Shown: positions 12,141 to 25,553 of the stretch, piece by piece
How the letters are laid out: every line of letters begins with the position of its first letter
How positions within the stretch are numbered: position 1 is the stretch's first letter
From: Toxonevra muliebris
Lineage: Eukaryota; Arthropoda; Insecta; Diptera; Pallopteridae
Length of the DNA stretch: 64,000 nucleotides
Direction: 5' to 3'
Assembly: GCA_963691655.1 (NCBI GenBank)
Contig: OY829329.1
Coordinates: forward strand, 58,169,408-58,233,407
Notes under the pieces: generated by a model
Database searches by the model: none
The model's input: only the letters and a program-made list of their open reading frames with translations
Told to the model about the DNA's origin: nothing
Position numbers and translations under genes: made by a program

Positions 12141-14890
12141 TAATTTAGACCACTCTCATGGCGACATTTAGATGCCTACAAGCCGATGACCGTCATGTCA
12201 CTGAACATTTTTAGCTTTTCCCCTTTTTTATTTCCTTATGTATGACAACAACGACACTTTTGTTGGTTTTAGCTCCAGCCAACTCTTTCCAAGTTGACTA
12301 GTTCCTCTATTTGACAGGCAATCTACCCCTTGCGTCAAAAGGTATCCACTCCATTACTTTTCTCGTAATAATCTCTACGGAAAATGTATTTTTTCAACTT
12401 CCACTTCTTTCCTCGTTTTTTTTTTTAAGTTTTTTGTAATAAAAATTAATATAAACTTTGTTGATTTTAATGACAACATATCAAAAATATATTCCACAGA
12501 AATATTATTTATATATTAAATGCATACGTAATTAAATTCAAAAACAAAAACCGTTAAATTAGCTAGGAATTTATTTCAATTTGCCAATTTGCCACAAATA
12601 AAGTGAACATGTTTTGTTTTAGTTAAATAAATGCATAAATTCTTGTGCGAATGCTAATTTATTACACACATATACCGTTACAAAAATATCCGGTAGGCGT
12701 GTTTGATATTAACTATTTTTGTGTAGCATACGCACATGCATACACACAAGCGCAATTACGATAACATTCACATATTTATATATGTACAAATATTTAATAT
12801 TTTGTTTGAAAATATTAAAATGCAAACAAAATAAAGCAAAACTGCATTCAATGCACACACACACACACACTCTTATATGCACACAAAGATAAATATTAGT
12901 GAACAATTTAGCAATTATCTACAAAAAGAGAATGATATAAACTGTTATTAATATTTTGTGCAAAGTGTAATTTTACACATGGTTGAAGTTTTATGTTTTG
13001 ATCCTAATTTAATTGCATCAAATATAAATACAAACATATAAGCAAACACACACGCATACACAAGCAAATGTATATTTATGTTTGCATATAAAGAGAAAAC
13101 AAAAATAAAATAAAAATTTATTATATTTATTCAACGGTTTGAAATTCACTAAATTCATATCTAATTTATTTATGTGTGTAGGTAAATATGTGTGTGTGCT
13201 CATGTATTTTCATAAAATCAACGTGTTTTTAGGTTATGTGTACCTACTCATGCCAAATATGTGTATGTGTGTGTGTTTGTGCGTGTATGTGTTTTCTGTG
13301 TATTTTTCTATAATTTGTCACGCTAAAATTAATAATTATGACAGCTGGAGGCAGCAGCATTTTATATTGCATATATACATACATATGTGCGTATATGTAC
13401 TAATATATAAAATTATGAACATAATACACAGATATATATACTTGCATACTCACATATGTAGATATATGTATATGAAAGTATATATGTAGGTATGTTTGTA
13501 AGCATATTTATGTGCGTAGGTAAATTGGAAGTATAGTGTAAAATTGTAATGCCCTGAATTGTACACACACACACACACACACACTGTCCAAAACACTTTA
13601 TTTCAAAAACCTCTTTACAACATTTTTTTATTACAATATAATGAAGCGATTACCGCAAACCGCTAATGGCGTCATTAAGCAGAAATTTTTACCAGTAGCA
13701 ATTCTATTAAAAATATAGGTTTAAATTTTAGTAATTTTGTTTTTTTGTTGATCAATTAATTAGCTGCTTGCTTGAATGCATGCATTAAAACATTACGTAC
13801 ACTTGAGAGAGAGAGAGAGAGAAAGAGACTGTTTTTTTCTTTATTTATTTATTACGGCTTTTTTAAGTTTAATTAAATACAAAAATTATTTAAAATTCCA
13901 AGCTTAAAAAAAAAACTAAAGAGGTAGTCAAAGTTTTTACACGCTTATTGTGACTAATTACATTTCACGATTTAGTTGATACGAGCGCGGGTTCGATTTA
14001 GAGGGCATAGGATCAGCCTGAAATGCACCAACCGCTGGTCCAACCTGATTGCTCTGTGGTTTTTTGCATTAGCGAGCAGGAGGCGGGCTATGTCTCCATA
14101 TTCTATAGCTAATGGCTTTAGATAGTTTCATAAATTTCTCTTAAATAATCTTATCAAAAGAACGGTGATGTTCTTTATATTTTCTGCCAATCCATTTTAG
14201 CTTTTTAACTCTTTGTAGTATAAACTTCTTATATCAGCCTCGGTTTTAAACAATTTGCCACTGTTTTGATCTCCAGATTGTTGCTTGCGTTCCAACTTTA
14301 TACGAGTCTTGGGAATTCCATTCGAATGCCTGTTTTGCATAATTAACTTTTGGTTCCCGTCGCCGTTTCGGTTTTCGAACTTTGTCTTCAATTAATGTTT
14401 GGCTCGTTATTTGACATAGCTCATGATTCGATGTAGTTGCTGGCCATCGTATTCTCAATATGTAACGAGTCACATGGATTGTGAAGTCAGTTGTAAGATA
14501 TATATTATTTAATATTTACACTTTTTAACCAATTAATACCGAAAACCAATGTTAATACATTTTATCAAAATCAATTGTCTAAACAAATTTCGATTTTTAT
14601 TATTCGTACAATATGTAATATGTAAATACTCAAGGTTATTCAAGTTTTGATAAATTGGTTTTTTCAATGACGAAAATAATATGCTTTGTGATCGCATTTT
14701 TATACTACAAACTACTGCTTATAATACTTTTCGAACGACAAAACTTTCTTAAAATGGGATATTTATTGAAAAGGTACACACCAGTGTGGAATTAACATAA
14801 TAGAATATTCGTACGCCAGTTTCTCCAAAAGTTATTGTCAAACCATTTTATTTTTAATATTAAATAAATTAGTAACAAATATAAATGTAA
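12141..14890. other. Intergenic with dinucleotide microsatellites
   Basis: No gene was recognised. Microsatellites: (CA)n at about 12853-12870, TG-rich tracts at 13185-13200 and 13258-13292, (AC)n at about 13563-13584, and (GA)n at about 13806-13822. Overlapping minus-strand frames at 14197-14473 have no domain that I know. Confidence 0.6.
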
Positions 14891-16197
14891 AACTATAATT
14901 GGTCTTCCCACATAGACTATATCAAGAACTCAATAATCAACAGACTTAACCTAATCAAATGTCTATCAAGCCGCCACAGCAATGCACACCCAAACACGCT
15001 TATTCCCATAACAAAAATAATTTTACTATCAAAAATAGATTACGGTCTTCCTATCTGTGGCCATACATCTAAAACGAATTTAAAAAAGTTGCACGCTGTG
15101 TACCACGCTGCAGCCAGACACAGTATAGGAGCCTTCCGAACCACGCCAATTGCAAACATACTTACCGAAACTGAACTACCTACAGTCGAACTAAGGATTC
15201 AGCAACTAACCGCAAAACTTTTACCAAAACTATTAAGACCCACAGAGCATCATATACTCAAGAACATAGTCAAACTCGTTGTGCGCCGACAACCAAGGCT
15301 ACCTTCTGCAATACATCATATTATAACCGCCGCAAAACCAATGGACATTGAATTTAAAATACACAAAAAATACACGCCCCGCTTCCCACCGTGGATGATC
15401 GACAAGCGGTCAAATTTCATTAACATCCTATCAAATCTTCCAAAAAATACCACCAATCCAAGCATGTATATCCAGCTATTTAACAACACAGTGGACCATT
15501 ACAAAAATTAGAACTTATTTTTCACAGATGGTTCAAAGACTTCCACAAACACTGCATATGCAATAGCAAACAATAACCGTGAAGTGGTAAAACTTGCTGC
15601 ACTAGACAACATCCATTCCATCTTCACCACCGAAGCAGACGCTATACTATACGCCGCAAACTATTGCAAGCATCTTAAAGGCAAACATATAATATGCTCC
15701 GACTCACTCTCCACAATAAACGCAATAAAAAAATCCACAAACTCAACCGAAGCCATAATTAAAATACACGACGTAATAATACAACATAATCACAAAATCA
15801 AAATTATGTGGATCCCCGGACACGTCGGCATACAAGGCAATACAGACGCCGACGCCGCAGCAAAATACGCAACAAATGCGCCTATAATAACTCAACAAAT
15901 CCGATCTACTAAGCACAATAAATATATATTACACGCTACAAAAGAAAAGAACCCTGAACCAATGCAATAACCATTACAAACAAATAAGTACAGAAGGCAC
16001 AGCACCATCATTTCCAACCAAGACTCCCCGCTCACACCTCATAAAATTCACCGGACTGAGACTTGGGCACACTTTTCTTACTCATAAACATATTTTTGAA
16101 AAGCAAAATCCACCCACATGCCAACTCTGCAACAACGGAACACTAACAGTTGAACACATCATCAAAAACTGCGATTTCATTAAAAACAAACCTTAAA
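14891..16197 (+). pseudogene. ORF2 C-terminus of copy 2, one nonsense codon and one frameshift
   Basis: The frame reads through RT thumb motifs (YGLPICG, ARHSIGAFRTTPI) into RNase H. An amber codon at 15509-15511 replaces a Trp codon present in copy 1. The RNase H segment then continues in frame to 15970 and retains the DAAAKYATNAP segment that copy 1 has lost. The RNase H Glu (AEAILYA in copy 1) is Asp here (ADAILYA). A +1 shift at about 15962 then leads to the CQLC...H...C cysteine motif, as in copy 1. Confidence 0.75.
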
Positions 16198-16400
16198 AAA
16201 ATTAACCTAATCAATCAATTACAAATAGTAAACCAATCGAATATATCAAACACCATCATGTTACTAAAACTGCAATATCTTACATTTAATTTTAAAAAAG
16301 AAGACAAGCTGGCCGAAGACCATAGCAGTCAGTGCCACTGCATAATAGTTTATATGTACAATTGTATTATATGTATAAACTTTTAAAATAATAATAAATA
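14891..16400 (+). mobile_element. I-clade-like non-LTR retrotransposon (copy 2), 5'-truncated
   Basis: Coding similarity starts at about 14891 (reading NWSSHIDYIK, the late RT thumb region) and the copy ends in an (AAT)n tail at 16387-16400. From 15152 on it aligns with copy 1 with only scattered changes plus three in-frame indels near 15846-15940. No clear target duplication was found. Confidence 0.85.
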
Positions 16401-19248
16401 TTTGTATTAAAACGCGAGTTACTATGAAGTATAAACCTTTGATAATGAATAATTTGTAATATTGTTGTTGTTTGTGAAAAACTTCGGATTTTGTACTTCT
16501 ATATTCCATACATTTTAAAATTTATATAATTACAAATATTTTATAGAGGAACTTAATTCTACGCAACCAATGTTACTATAACAAATGCGAAAATGTATAA
16601 ATTTTAAAGTACAAAATAGAAAGAACTGCAGAGTTACAGTTAACACTGGGCAACCCGCCTCCCCCGCAGAACAATTCCTAACCACTCCACTGGTGTAAAG
16701 TACATCTTCAGACTTAATGTTGAAATAATTGAAAATATACTATTTTACTATTAAATATTTATATAAAATCGTCAGTAAAATATTTTTACCGTTTAAAGAC
16801 ACCGAAACAACGGCAAAAATCATAGATTTATCTTCTCATACAAAACACACAAACAAAACCCAAAAAGGCAGATGTTTTCCGCTATCTTTTGCATTTTTCA
16901 GCAGCTCCTAACCACACTTTTATATTTTCAATCAAATCCATCCTCAAAATTTCATTCTCTACTTTCATTCACTTTGAACTTATCAATTTTATTATTTACA
17001 AACCTTTTTCTTCATTGATTTGTATTTAAATTTAATTTATATTTATTGCTTTTTAATAATTTTTCACTTTTTCACAAAATTTTGTGTCTTGCTTTTCGTT
17101 TACATGCAGACATATACACAAGAAACACAACCACACCATTGAAACGCGCGAAATAAACTGAAACAGCGCCAGGGCGTAAAATTTGAGAACGAGAAGAAAT
17201 GTAAGCCGAAGAACGTATTCTCTGCACGAACCAAAGATCATCGACTTATTCCCAATACAGGAACCATTAAAATATATGAATATATCTCTTTTCCCTTGAG
17301 AACAGCCAGCATAAGAAAAAATTGAATATATTATAACCTCGCAAAAACAAATCAATAAAATGACAATAAAAAGTCTTTCTTTTTTATTATGCTCGCGTTT
17401 TAATTTAATATATTCTTTATTTAATTTATTTTTTCAATTATTCATTTATAAAGTATATGAAGTATACATTTCCGGCAGTTTACGCGGCATTTGGGCCGCC
17501 CAAACGAATGAAAATTCTTTAGCTAAGATATTGTAGCTATAAAATTATCATTCGCGCAGTCATTATTTACAAAGGTCGAACATTGACGACGAACAAACAT
17601 CAAAAGCCATCTTGTTCGTTAGCCCGGTGCAGTGGCAAATTGTAATATTTTCAAACGTCAGCACTCAAAATTTATTAATAATATTACATACACCTAATAG
17701 TCACTCAACTGTCACTAAAAAGTACATAGAAAATGAACATAAATAATCTACATTTCATCAATTTTATCATATTTTACTCCATTTCCACGATTTCACAACT
17801 GTTACTGTTGTTTTGGTTAAATTACTTTACGTTCGAAAAATGAAATAAGACTATTATTTTTACCGAAAAAACCAACTTATATTTAATATAAAAAAAAAAG
17901 TAACAGCAATTCAACAAAGAAAATAACATAAAAAGGAATTTTAGCACAGTGTGTATAAAAGCGCTTAACTTTTTCCTTCACAGTTCCAGATGGTTTGTGA
18001 TTTTTGAGAACAAAGTTTTCAAATACCGTTATTAGGGGCTAAAGGTTGTAAAAAGCAAGAAAAAAAATTTTAGTTGTAGGACTTTCAAGAAATATGTTGG
18101 TTAAATTTGTTAATATAGAGAATATAGCTATAGAGAAAAACTGAAAACGTCATCATGTTTAGCATACTCGAAATATATAAGATCCACTTTCAAAACTCTT
18201 GAGATTTTTTGGCCGTTGTACAGTGTTATTATTTCTTCATAGTGAAATCTGAAATAATAATTTAAAAACTATGACGAAATCTAATTTTTCACAGTGAGGG
18301 CTAAAATAACAAGACTGTTCTTATTTTCTCATCTCTCCCCTAGCGTAGAAACATAAAAGCTCTTTATTTAGCAAATCTACAAACCATTTAATATTACATG
18401 TTTGCCTAATTTAGTACTGAATTGATTAATCAAAATTATTTCTATAAAGAAGGCCAAATGAACGTTTCTGGAATAAGGTTTGTTGCATTTATTCTTTACT
18501 CTTTAAAGGTTTATTGATATTAATGGATTTTCTTGTACAATTGCGCATAATACATTAACATTTCAATCATAGTGTAATAAATAATGTGAAATAAATAGAA
18601 GTGACGCCCTCTTTTCCGTTCACTGACGTCTGCCAAATTTGAAAATTATTCTCTGACTTCTCCCAAAACATTTGATATTTCAGAAGTAAATGTAAAAAAA
18701 TATTAACCCATTGGTACCAGCACAATATATATATAAATAAAAAATTTTGAAAAACCAGACAAATTTTTAGACATTGATAAACGATATTTTCGAAGGCGTT
18801 TGTAGCATAATGTGAACCAAGGATTTAACCCAAAACTTAAAGTTTTCTTGTTATGTATGCCATTCAAGTAAGAAATCTACCTCTCCGAAAATTAAATAAA
18901 ATTCTTTTGAAATCGGTAAAACTATTTAGAATATAAAGAGGACATTTTTAAAGAAGATAATTGTAAAACTATTGTATTTTGCTTATTTAAATATTTTATA
19001 GAACCACACTCAACAAAATATTTTGAGAGCTTTTATTTCAGAAAAAAAACAACAAACGAAAGCTTTATTGTTTTTGATACTTTTATTTCATTTATTTATT
19101 TGGGTACAGCTGACGAAAATGGGTTAAGAGAGTTTTCTCTCATAAACAAAATTATTTGTCAAAATTTATTGAGCGAATACTTGTCATAATTGTCAAATCT
19201 CAGAAGACCTGAGAATATTTCAGATTACTTTCTGCTATCTGGCATACT
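16401..19248. other. Intergenic, no gene recognised
   Basis: AT-rich sequence. The short frames are not conserved-looking. A moderately GC-richer patch lies at about 17470-17640. The CIP2A-like transcript presumably starts downstream, after 19753. Confidence 0.55.
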
Positions 19249-19745
19249 TAACGCTCGTATCTTTTTTCGGACCAAAAACTGTATATTTCTACCAAAAACT
19301 TTTAAAAAAACTGTAAATCGATTTGAAAAAAACTGTATATTTCGCGGTATGAATTTTTTTGAATGAAAATTAAGAAGAAGCAATTTATCCATTATCTAAA
19401 TCATTTTCGTTCTCCATTTTCATATCTCCTTCTGTATTCTATGTGCTTGAAAGAAATTTGACGAAGCGATTCCGGCTTTGCTATGAGGTATTTATAGAAA
19501 TCAACGCAAGCATATTTCAAGTTACATTTGACGATAAGAATCGCCTTCAATGTTTCCACTTCTTTCAAAAGTATACTCGCAACGAGTTTTGCATTGCGAT
19601 TGATAAATTTGATTTTCCTAGCGTTCAAAAATTTTATATTTTTTTCTTAGTATAAACGCGGTCTTTTGGTAAAAAAGGCGGTACGCGGTTTTGGAGTTGA
19701 AAAAACTGTATACTACTGTGAAAAACTGTATAGATACGAGCGTTA
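19249..19745. mobile_element. Short TIR element with 8-bp target duplication
   Basis: The 497-bp element has perfect 14-bp inverted ends (TAACGCTCGTATCT and AGATACGAGCGTTA). It is flanked by a perfect 8-bp direct repeat GGCATACT (19241-19248 and 19746-19753). AAAAACTGTATA motifs recur near both ends in direct orientation. An 8-bp target fits hAT or P superfamilies; the TA-starting end is atypical for hAT. It ends about 250 bp before the CIP2A-like start codon. Confidence 0.85.
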
Positions 19746-19994
19746 GGCATACTGTATACTGTGCATTTCAATAATATTTAAAACACAAATTTTCTTTTTT
19801 CCACTCATGCAACCCTGCTGCTAAAACACCAACGTTGTCAAATTCAAAAAATTTGTTGACAGTTATGAGCTTGGCGCATATTTCGCTTTCAAGTGCAGAG
19901 TTTAAACACTTTTTTTTTGTCTGGTTTTGAAGTTTTCCCTATTTAATTATTTTATTTTATAGTTACATTTAATTGTGCTCCAAAAAAAAGTTAT

Positions 19995-22900
19995 ATGCAA
20001 AACGAATTACAAATAAAACGTAAAATGGCGGCGCGAAATAAGGCGAACAAAATCAATACTAGCGACAACAATTCGAATATTTCTCCCAATGATTCTGCAA
20101 CTAAATTCGCACACGGATACTTTCGTGACTTCAGCCTCCAGGCTGCCAACTATCAGTGCAGACAAACAGCAGAAGCGCTTGCTTTATTGAATCGCAGCGC
20201 TTCGCTTCTCAACACCGCCATACAACCGCAACAATTTAATCCTACACGCTTAGAAATCTCGAAATTCTTCATTGATTTGCATGCAGTGATTGGTTCACTG
20301 ACGGCGGATTCAGATGCATTGTGGGCGTGTGTATCGCTTCTGCAATATTGTAGTCGCAACTTGGAAGCACGGCGTGCCATAGTTGAAGAATATCGATTTG
20401 TTCCACTGCTTACTTTTGTGCTGAAACGTACACAGGCACAGGAAAAAGTTCAACGCCTGCTGCAATTGCTGCAGGATTTAACTTTTGGCATAAACATCAC
20501 ATGGGAAGAGCCTTATGTGGGTGTGCTGCTAGAGCAACTAGTGAACATTATCTATAATGCATCAGATGAAGAGGCAGGTGAATTAGAGGAGACACATGCA
20601 CGTCTGGCGCTCTCGATTCTGGTCAATTTGTGCTATAAGAATTTCGTGGTACTCTTTCTTTTCTCGCGTACCGTAAACATTTCGAACTTTAGTAAACGCA
20701 TTAAAAATTATGGCATGTTGGCTAATAAAATGCTTATAATTCTAAGCGAAAATGTGCACGCACCGGATGAAAAAGAGTTGCACCAATTTCTACGCTCCAT
20801 TTTTGCATCCATGGATGATTGCATTGTGCATTGGAATGTGCCACAATTTCGACATGTAGTAGACTTTTTGCTGGATTCGAAATCACATAGTGGTTTGCAT
20901 CAGGCAATGCTCAGCTATACACATTACTGTGAGGATATTGAACGTCTGTTGGATGTAGGTTCAGTATTTTATAGTTAGTTCTTGTTTTGTTTTATTACAT
21001 ATTTCTATTATTTTTATTGTACAGCAACTTGAGGCAAACGCCAGCATTAATAATTCCAATGAAGATTTACGCAAGCAACAGCAAATCTGCATGAGTTTAC
21101 TTTTTCGTCTTGTGTGTTATATACTCGAGTTGAGCACAATACCCAATATAGATGGCTCGGAAAATGTCATTAGTTTAGATTCAAATGTACCACGTATTAT
21201 GGAAATGTTGTACAATCGGATAGAGTCTGATATTTGTGGTGTGGAGGCGATCAATCTGCTGGAGAAACTAATAACAATAGGTAATTTCTATTTGGGTTTT
21301 TTGTTTTGTGTAGTTATGTGATCCCAGTGGGAAAAGACAATGGCTGTTAACGCGGTTTTATCTAGGCCTGATAATATTTATACTATTATTTCGACATTTA
21401 ATACAATTGCAAATCGTATGTGCTCCTTTTGAATGTTTCTTTCTAGCTGTTTTTGTTCACTCAGACTTAAAATAAGAGGCAAGACCTAAGAACATCATTA
21501 CAATTATAAACCAAATATGTTTAAAAAAAATTAATTTCAATTCTTTTCAGCGAAAAAAGACTCAACTCCACCATCACGCACTACTGCACCCGATACTTTA
21601 GTCGTACTTCAATTGATTGCAATCTCGGAAAACCCAGAAACTCAATCACAACATATCACTGCTATATTGAAACTGTTACTCTCGCTACTACATCAGCCGA
21701 AGACAGAAAAACTAATATTATCCAAGATAACCGAATCATATTTTGATAAAATGTTTGCGCCGTTAATGTCTATTAAATTAGATATGCCTGCAAACGGAAT
21801 TTCATTGGCAGAAATCGAAAAGTCGATTTATTGTTTGTTACTGTTAATAAATTTTGCGGGCATTGCAAAGAAAGCATATTTTGAGAAATGTTGCTCACTG
21901 CTACAGTTAGCGCCAATACAATATGCCCTGGCACGTGCTATGATTAACGGGAGTGAAATGTTGTGCAGTGCTGTCTTTCAAATATCACAATTTGAGCATT
22001 TTCCGCAAGCGCAAGTGGCAAAGGTAATAGAAAAAACGAATGTTAGACCTCAATTGTAATATTCGTATTCTTTTTTTTCAGCATATTTCTAAATTAAATA
22101 CAGCGACTCCTGTTAACACACAAAAGACAACGAATGCAGTTGTGGATGGTGGTGAGCAATGGTGCAATTTAAATGCTATTTTAAAAAGTCATAAAACTTT
22201 TATCAGCAAAGAGATGGAAGAACGTTTACATGCTCTAATTGAAACCATTACAAATGCTCAACAAAATGGGCAATTCAATAATAATTTGGCGACATCACAA
22301 ATAATCGAACTGTTTAATTATAAAATTGAGAAATTCAATTGTGTTGAGGGTAGCATGCATAAGCGTTTGCAAGATGCTAGCAGTGAGGTGAGGTTGACTT
22401 AAGTTTGAAATATTTCCATATAATTTTAAATGTTTTCTTCTCTTTTTTTAGATAACAAATTTAACTCAACGTATCAATTTACAAAATGCTGAATTGCAAA
22501 AAATTCATGCAATGAATTTTGAATTAAATGTTAATGTAGAAAGGTAAAACTATCTAAGCATTCGAATTTTCAACAATATTGGTCTTCAAATGAATAATTT
22601 CAGTTAGTAGAATTCGAATTTGAAATACTCTCAAAGGCTTTTACTTTCCTTAATTTTCCACATTAATATCGATCGAAAGTGGGTTATAAAAAATGCATAA
22701 GGGATTCAAATTTGATTACTAGATTTTAAGTACCTTTGAAAATATATTTTAAAATGTTGGAAAATCTTTACGAAAAAAGCATTAATGATAGGTTTCATGT
22801 ATATTATTTCTTTTAACAGTTTGCACACTCAATGCAAAGATTTGAAACAACAAAAGGACAATCTTAAACGCAGCATGACCGATTCAATGAAAAAATTATG

Positions 22901-24526
22901 CGAACAAGCAGAATCTTTGCAAATTAGTGAAAAACGTTTGGCTGTAAAAGTTTCAGAAGTGATTGGTAAGTCAATGAGTTCAATGGCAAAATCTCTGGTG
23001 TAAAACTGATTTTGTTAAATAATAAAAAAGATTTTAACTTATATGTAATTTGGAGTAAGGAGGTTTTAAAGAATAGTAGAAGAGCTAACCGATTGAGTTG
23101 ATTTTATTTAATGGTGGATCTTAAATATGTTTCAAAATGTTTCAGACTGCATTACCTGACGTTATTAAGAAGTTTGTGTGATAAGCCAAAGCCGACTAGA
23201 TCGGGAAACTGTTTATAAGCCAGATCAAAATTAAAACCAAAATTCATAATCCAGTTAAAAAATCAATCGGAAATTCAGTCACAATTCAGACCAAAAATCA
23301 AACTTCAGACAAAGTTCCGATTTAATACAGAAAAAATCAGACGAAACTGACGAAAAAATTTTTAATGAAAAATCAGACCAGATTCAAACCGAAATTCAGA
23401 GACAATTCAAAGCAAAATTCAAACCCAATTCATATCAAAATTCAGACAACAATCAGATCAATAGTCAAATCAAGATTCAGACCAAAAATCAAACCAAAAC
23501 TTCAACCGAAGTCAAACTAAATTCGGATCTAATTCATGACCGAAACTCAACCGAATCAAAATCAGATCAAATTCTGATAAAAATTTAAACTCAAAACTCT
23601 GAAACAATTCAGAACAAATTTAGATCAAAATTCAAACCCAATTCAAAGCAAAATACAGACGAATTTAGAATTCAGACCATTTCAGGCCCAATAGAAATTA
23701 AAATTCAGACCTAATCAAAATTCAAACTAAGAGATCAAAACTCCAATCTCAAATTTAGGCCATTAAATAGATTAAGTTTTAGTCTCAAATTCAGACCAAA
23801 AATGTATGGCAAACTATTACCAAAAATTAGACCAAAATTTAGGCTTCCACTCAATCCGCCACTTAAGCCACTTTAATGCCTTGGATTGGCTCAATGCCAA
23901 TTAATAAATTTTAAATTAAATAATGCTAATTACATTTTTTTAATTGGCATGCATTTTTTCATTCAATGTCATTACAAATTTAATTGGCCTTGAATTAGTT
24001 TAATGCCAATTTTTCAATTTTACATTGACAATTCCAAAATTTCATATACTAGATAATTTTCAAATAACATCATATATTTATTCAACAGTTTTACAAAAAG
24101 ACTACAACGATATCAAGGATGTAATGCATGCAAAAACAAAAGAGCTTGAACAATTGCAAACCACTACCAAGGAAAATGTAAGCAATTAAATAATTTATTA
24201 GTATTTTCTTAAACCTTTTCTTTAACCTTTAGGCATCGCGCATTGATAAATTGAAAAAGACAATTACTGCCTATGAATTAGACATCAAAGATAAAGAACG
24301 CTCGATCGATGAGAAAGAACGTGAATTGGCTAAAACGCACAAATCGCTCGAAGATCAAATTGAGGCCAAGAAGAAATCCGATGATGTTATAACGTTATTA
24401 GAATCACAGCTGCAAGAGAAAAACGAACAGATACGCAGCTATGAAACCGAACTAAGCGAAACTGAAGAATTGCGCAAAACTATATTGAGTCTGATGGAAA
24501 GCAAGAAACCAAAACGAAAAACATAA
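19995..24526 (+). CDS. CIP2A-like armadillo/coiled-coil protein, 8 exons
   Basis: Joined exons: 19995-20954, 21025-21280, 21551-22023, 22082-22387, 22452-22543, 22820-22965, 24089-24177, 24233-24526. All introns are GT-AG and phases close, giving 871 residues (human CIP2A has about 905). Residues 1 to about 560 are helical and armadillo-like; from about 635 a charged coiled coil runs almost to the end. The block SQIIELFNYKIEKFN...RLQD at about 635-660 lines up with the CIP2A segment that opens its coiled coil, and ETELSETEELRK with its end. In vertebrates CIP2A binds the PP2A B56 subunit and TopBP1 and acts in mitosis; a fly role is inference. The second ATG at 20025 has a better context (AAAATGG) and is an alternative start. 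Intron 6 carries a long degenerate repeat. Confidence 0.72.
23195..23870. repeat. Degenerate CAGACCAAAATT-type repeat array in intron 6
   Basis: Dozens of variants of AAATTCAGACCAAAA, AATCAAACC and similar follow each other with irregular spacing of 10-20 bp. The same repeat, in the same plus-strand orientation, fills parts of 34830-36640 and recurs briefly at 57030-57140. Confidence 0.75.
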
Positions 24527-25299
24527 CGTTGAAATCTTGAAATCTGATGATGCAGGCGTTTGGTTTCAATGAATTCAAAATAGTGTTGTAAGTTTTTAGT
24601 AATGTTAATTATATATTATTAGTTTATTAAATTTATTTCGAATTTCGTAAATTTTAACGTCGCATTTCGCCGTTCGTCGTACAAATTACATAACTAAATT
24701 AGTTAACAATTTAAATTTGATTTTTTTTTTTTTTACTTAAAATTAAATTTTAATATTTCACTTTTAAGATTTTATGATTATTATTTTTTGTTTTTTTTTT
24801 TTTTTTACTAGTTATAATTCGATAAAAAAATTTTTACACGTTCTAATTCACAAATTTACATACATACACAAAAAGAACTAAGAACTAGTTAGCTAAATAA
24901 GTTATAAAAGTAAGCTGTAGTAATAAAAAAACAACTTTTTACATTTATTAAGCAATTTGAAAAAGAAAGGTATTTTGTGGTCAGCCTTAGCAATAATCAA
25001 AATAAAGCCGATTTTAAAATTAAGAGTTTACTTTTTGACTTTCATTCCTTACACAAAAAATTTTGTATGTATGAAACGTAAACTATTAAATTTAAAACCG
25101 TCTTTATTTCTTTTATTGGTAACGTTGTGTGTGTTTTAATATCACTTTTAGTTTTGTTTTTTATTTTTTTTTATTTTGTTAGGTAAATATGTTAAAGCTT
25201 TTAATTTACATGTATAGGTATAACTTGCAGGTATATGGCCTAATTTATATATTTTACATATCATATTATATTTAGGTATTATATTCGTAAGGCTCTTTT
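24527..25299. other. Convergent 3' regions of the CIP2A-like gene and TEP-1
   Basis: This is the 773 bp between two stop codons. Plus-strand AATAAA occurs at about 24922 and again near 25000. A minus-strand AATAAA (TTTATT on the plus strand at about 25102) could serve TEP-1, about 195 bp past its stop. If both are used, the 3' UTRs may overlap. Poly-T runs lie at about 24720 and 24790. Confidence 0.45.
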
Positions 25300-25553
25300 T
25301 CAATGTGCATTTAACGCTGATAGCGTAAATATTAACGTTAACGTTATAAAGTGTAGATAGCCATTCGCTGCGTTCATTTGGCTTCCACTTCTCGATTCAA
25401 AATCAATACCATTGCTACCACCAGCAATATTTGCATCGAAACGTCTTGATTCACGTTTTTCTGCCTTTTCGCAGAGCGTTCCACAATTGGCATCTTCACA
25501 AATGTCACACACATAGGATTTGGGTGCACGATAAAATTGGCGGGCACGTTTAA
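25300..25553 (-). CDS. TEP-1 exon 19: cysteine motif and GPI-like tail
   Basis: The acceptor is TTCCAG before 25553 and the stop is at 25300. It encodes [14 protein letters not shown], a cysteine cluster (CDIC....C...C), a polar linker, then [28 protein letters not shown] residues. A small-residue cluster followed by a hydrophobic terminus is a GPI-anchor signal pattern, so the protein is probably held at the cell surface. TEP-2 lacks this tail. Confidence 0.85.

Noticed and set aside
12709..13489. Open frames of 60-116 codons rich in Cys, Val, Tyr and His
   Set aside because: They are translations of CA/TG microsatellites and AT-rich sequence; the composition explains them.
13977..14020. 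GCGGGTTCGATTTAG resembling a tRNA box B
   Set aside because: No A box or acceptor stem at tRNA distance.
14197..14473. Overlapping minus-strand frames with basic residues
   Set aside because: Two competing frames, no known domain, no splice partners; probably chance.
19443..19655. 70-codon plus frame and 75-codon minus frame inside the TIR element
   Set aside because: They overlap each other on opposite strands and show no transposase motif.
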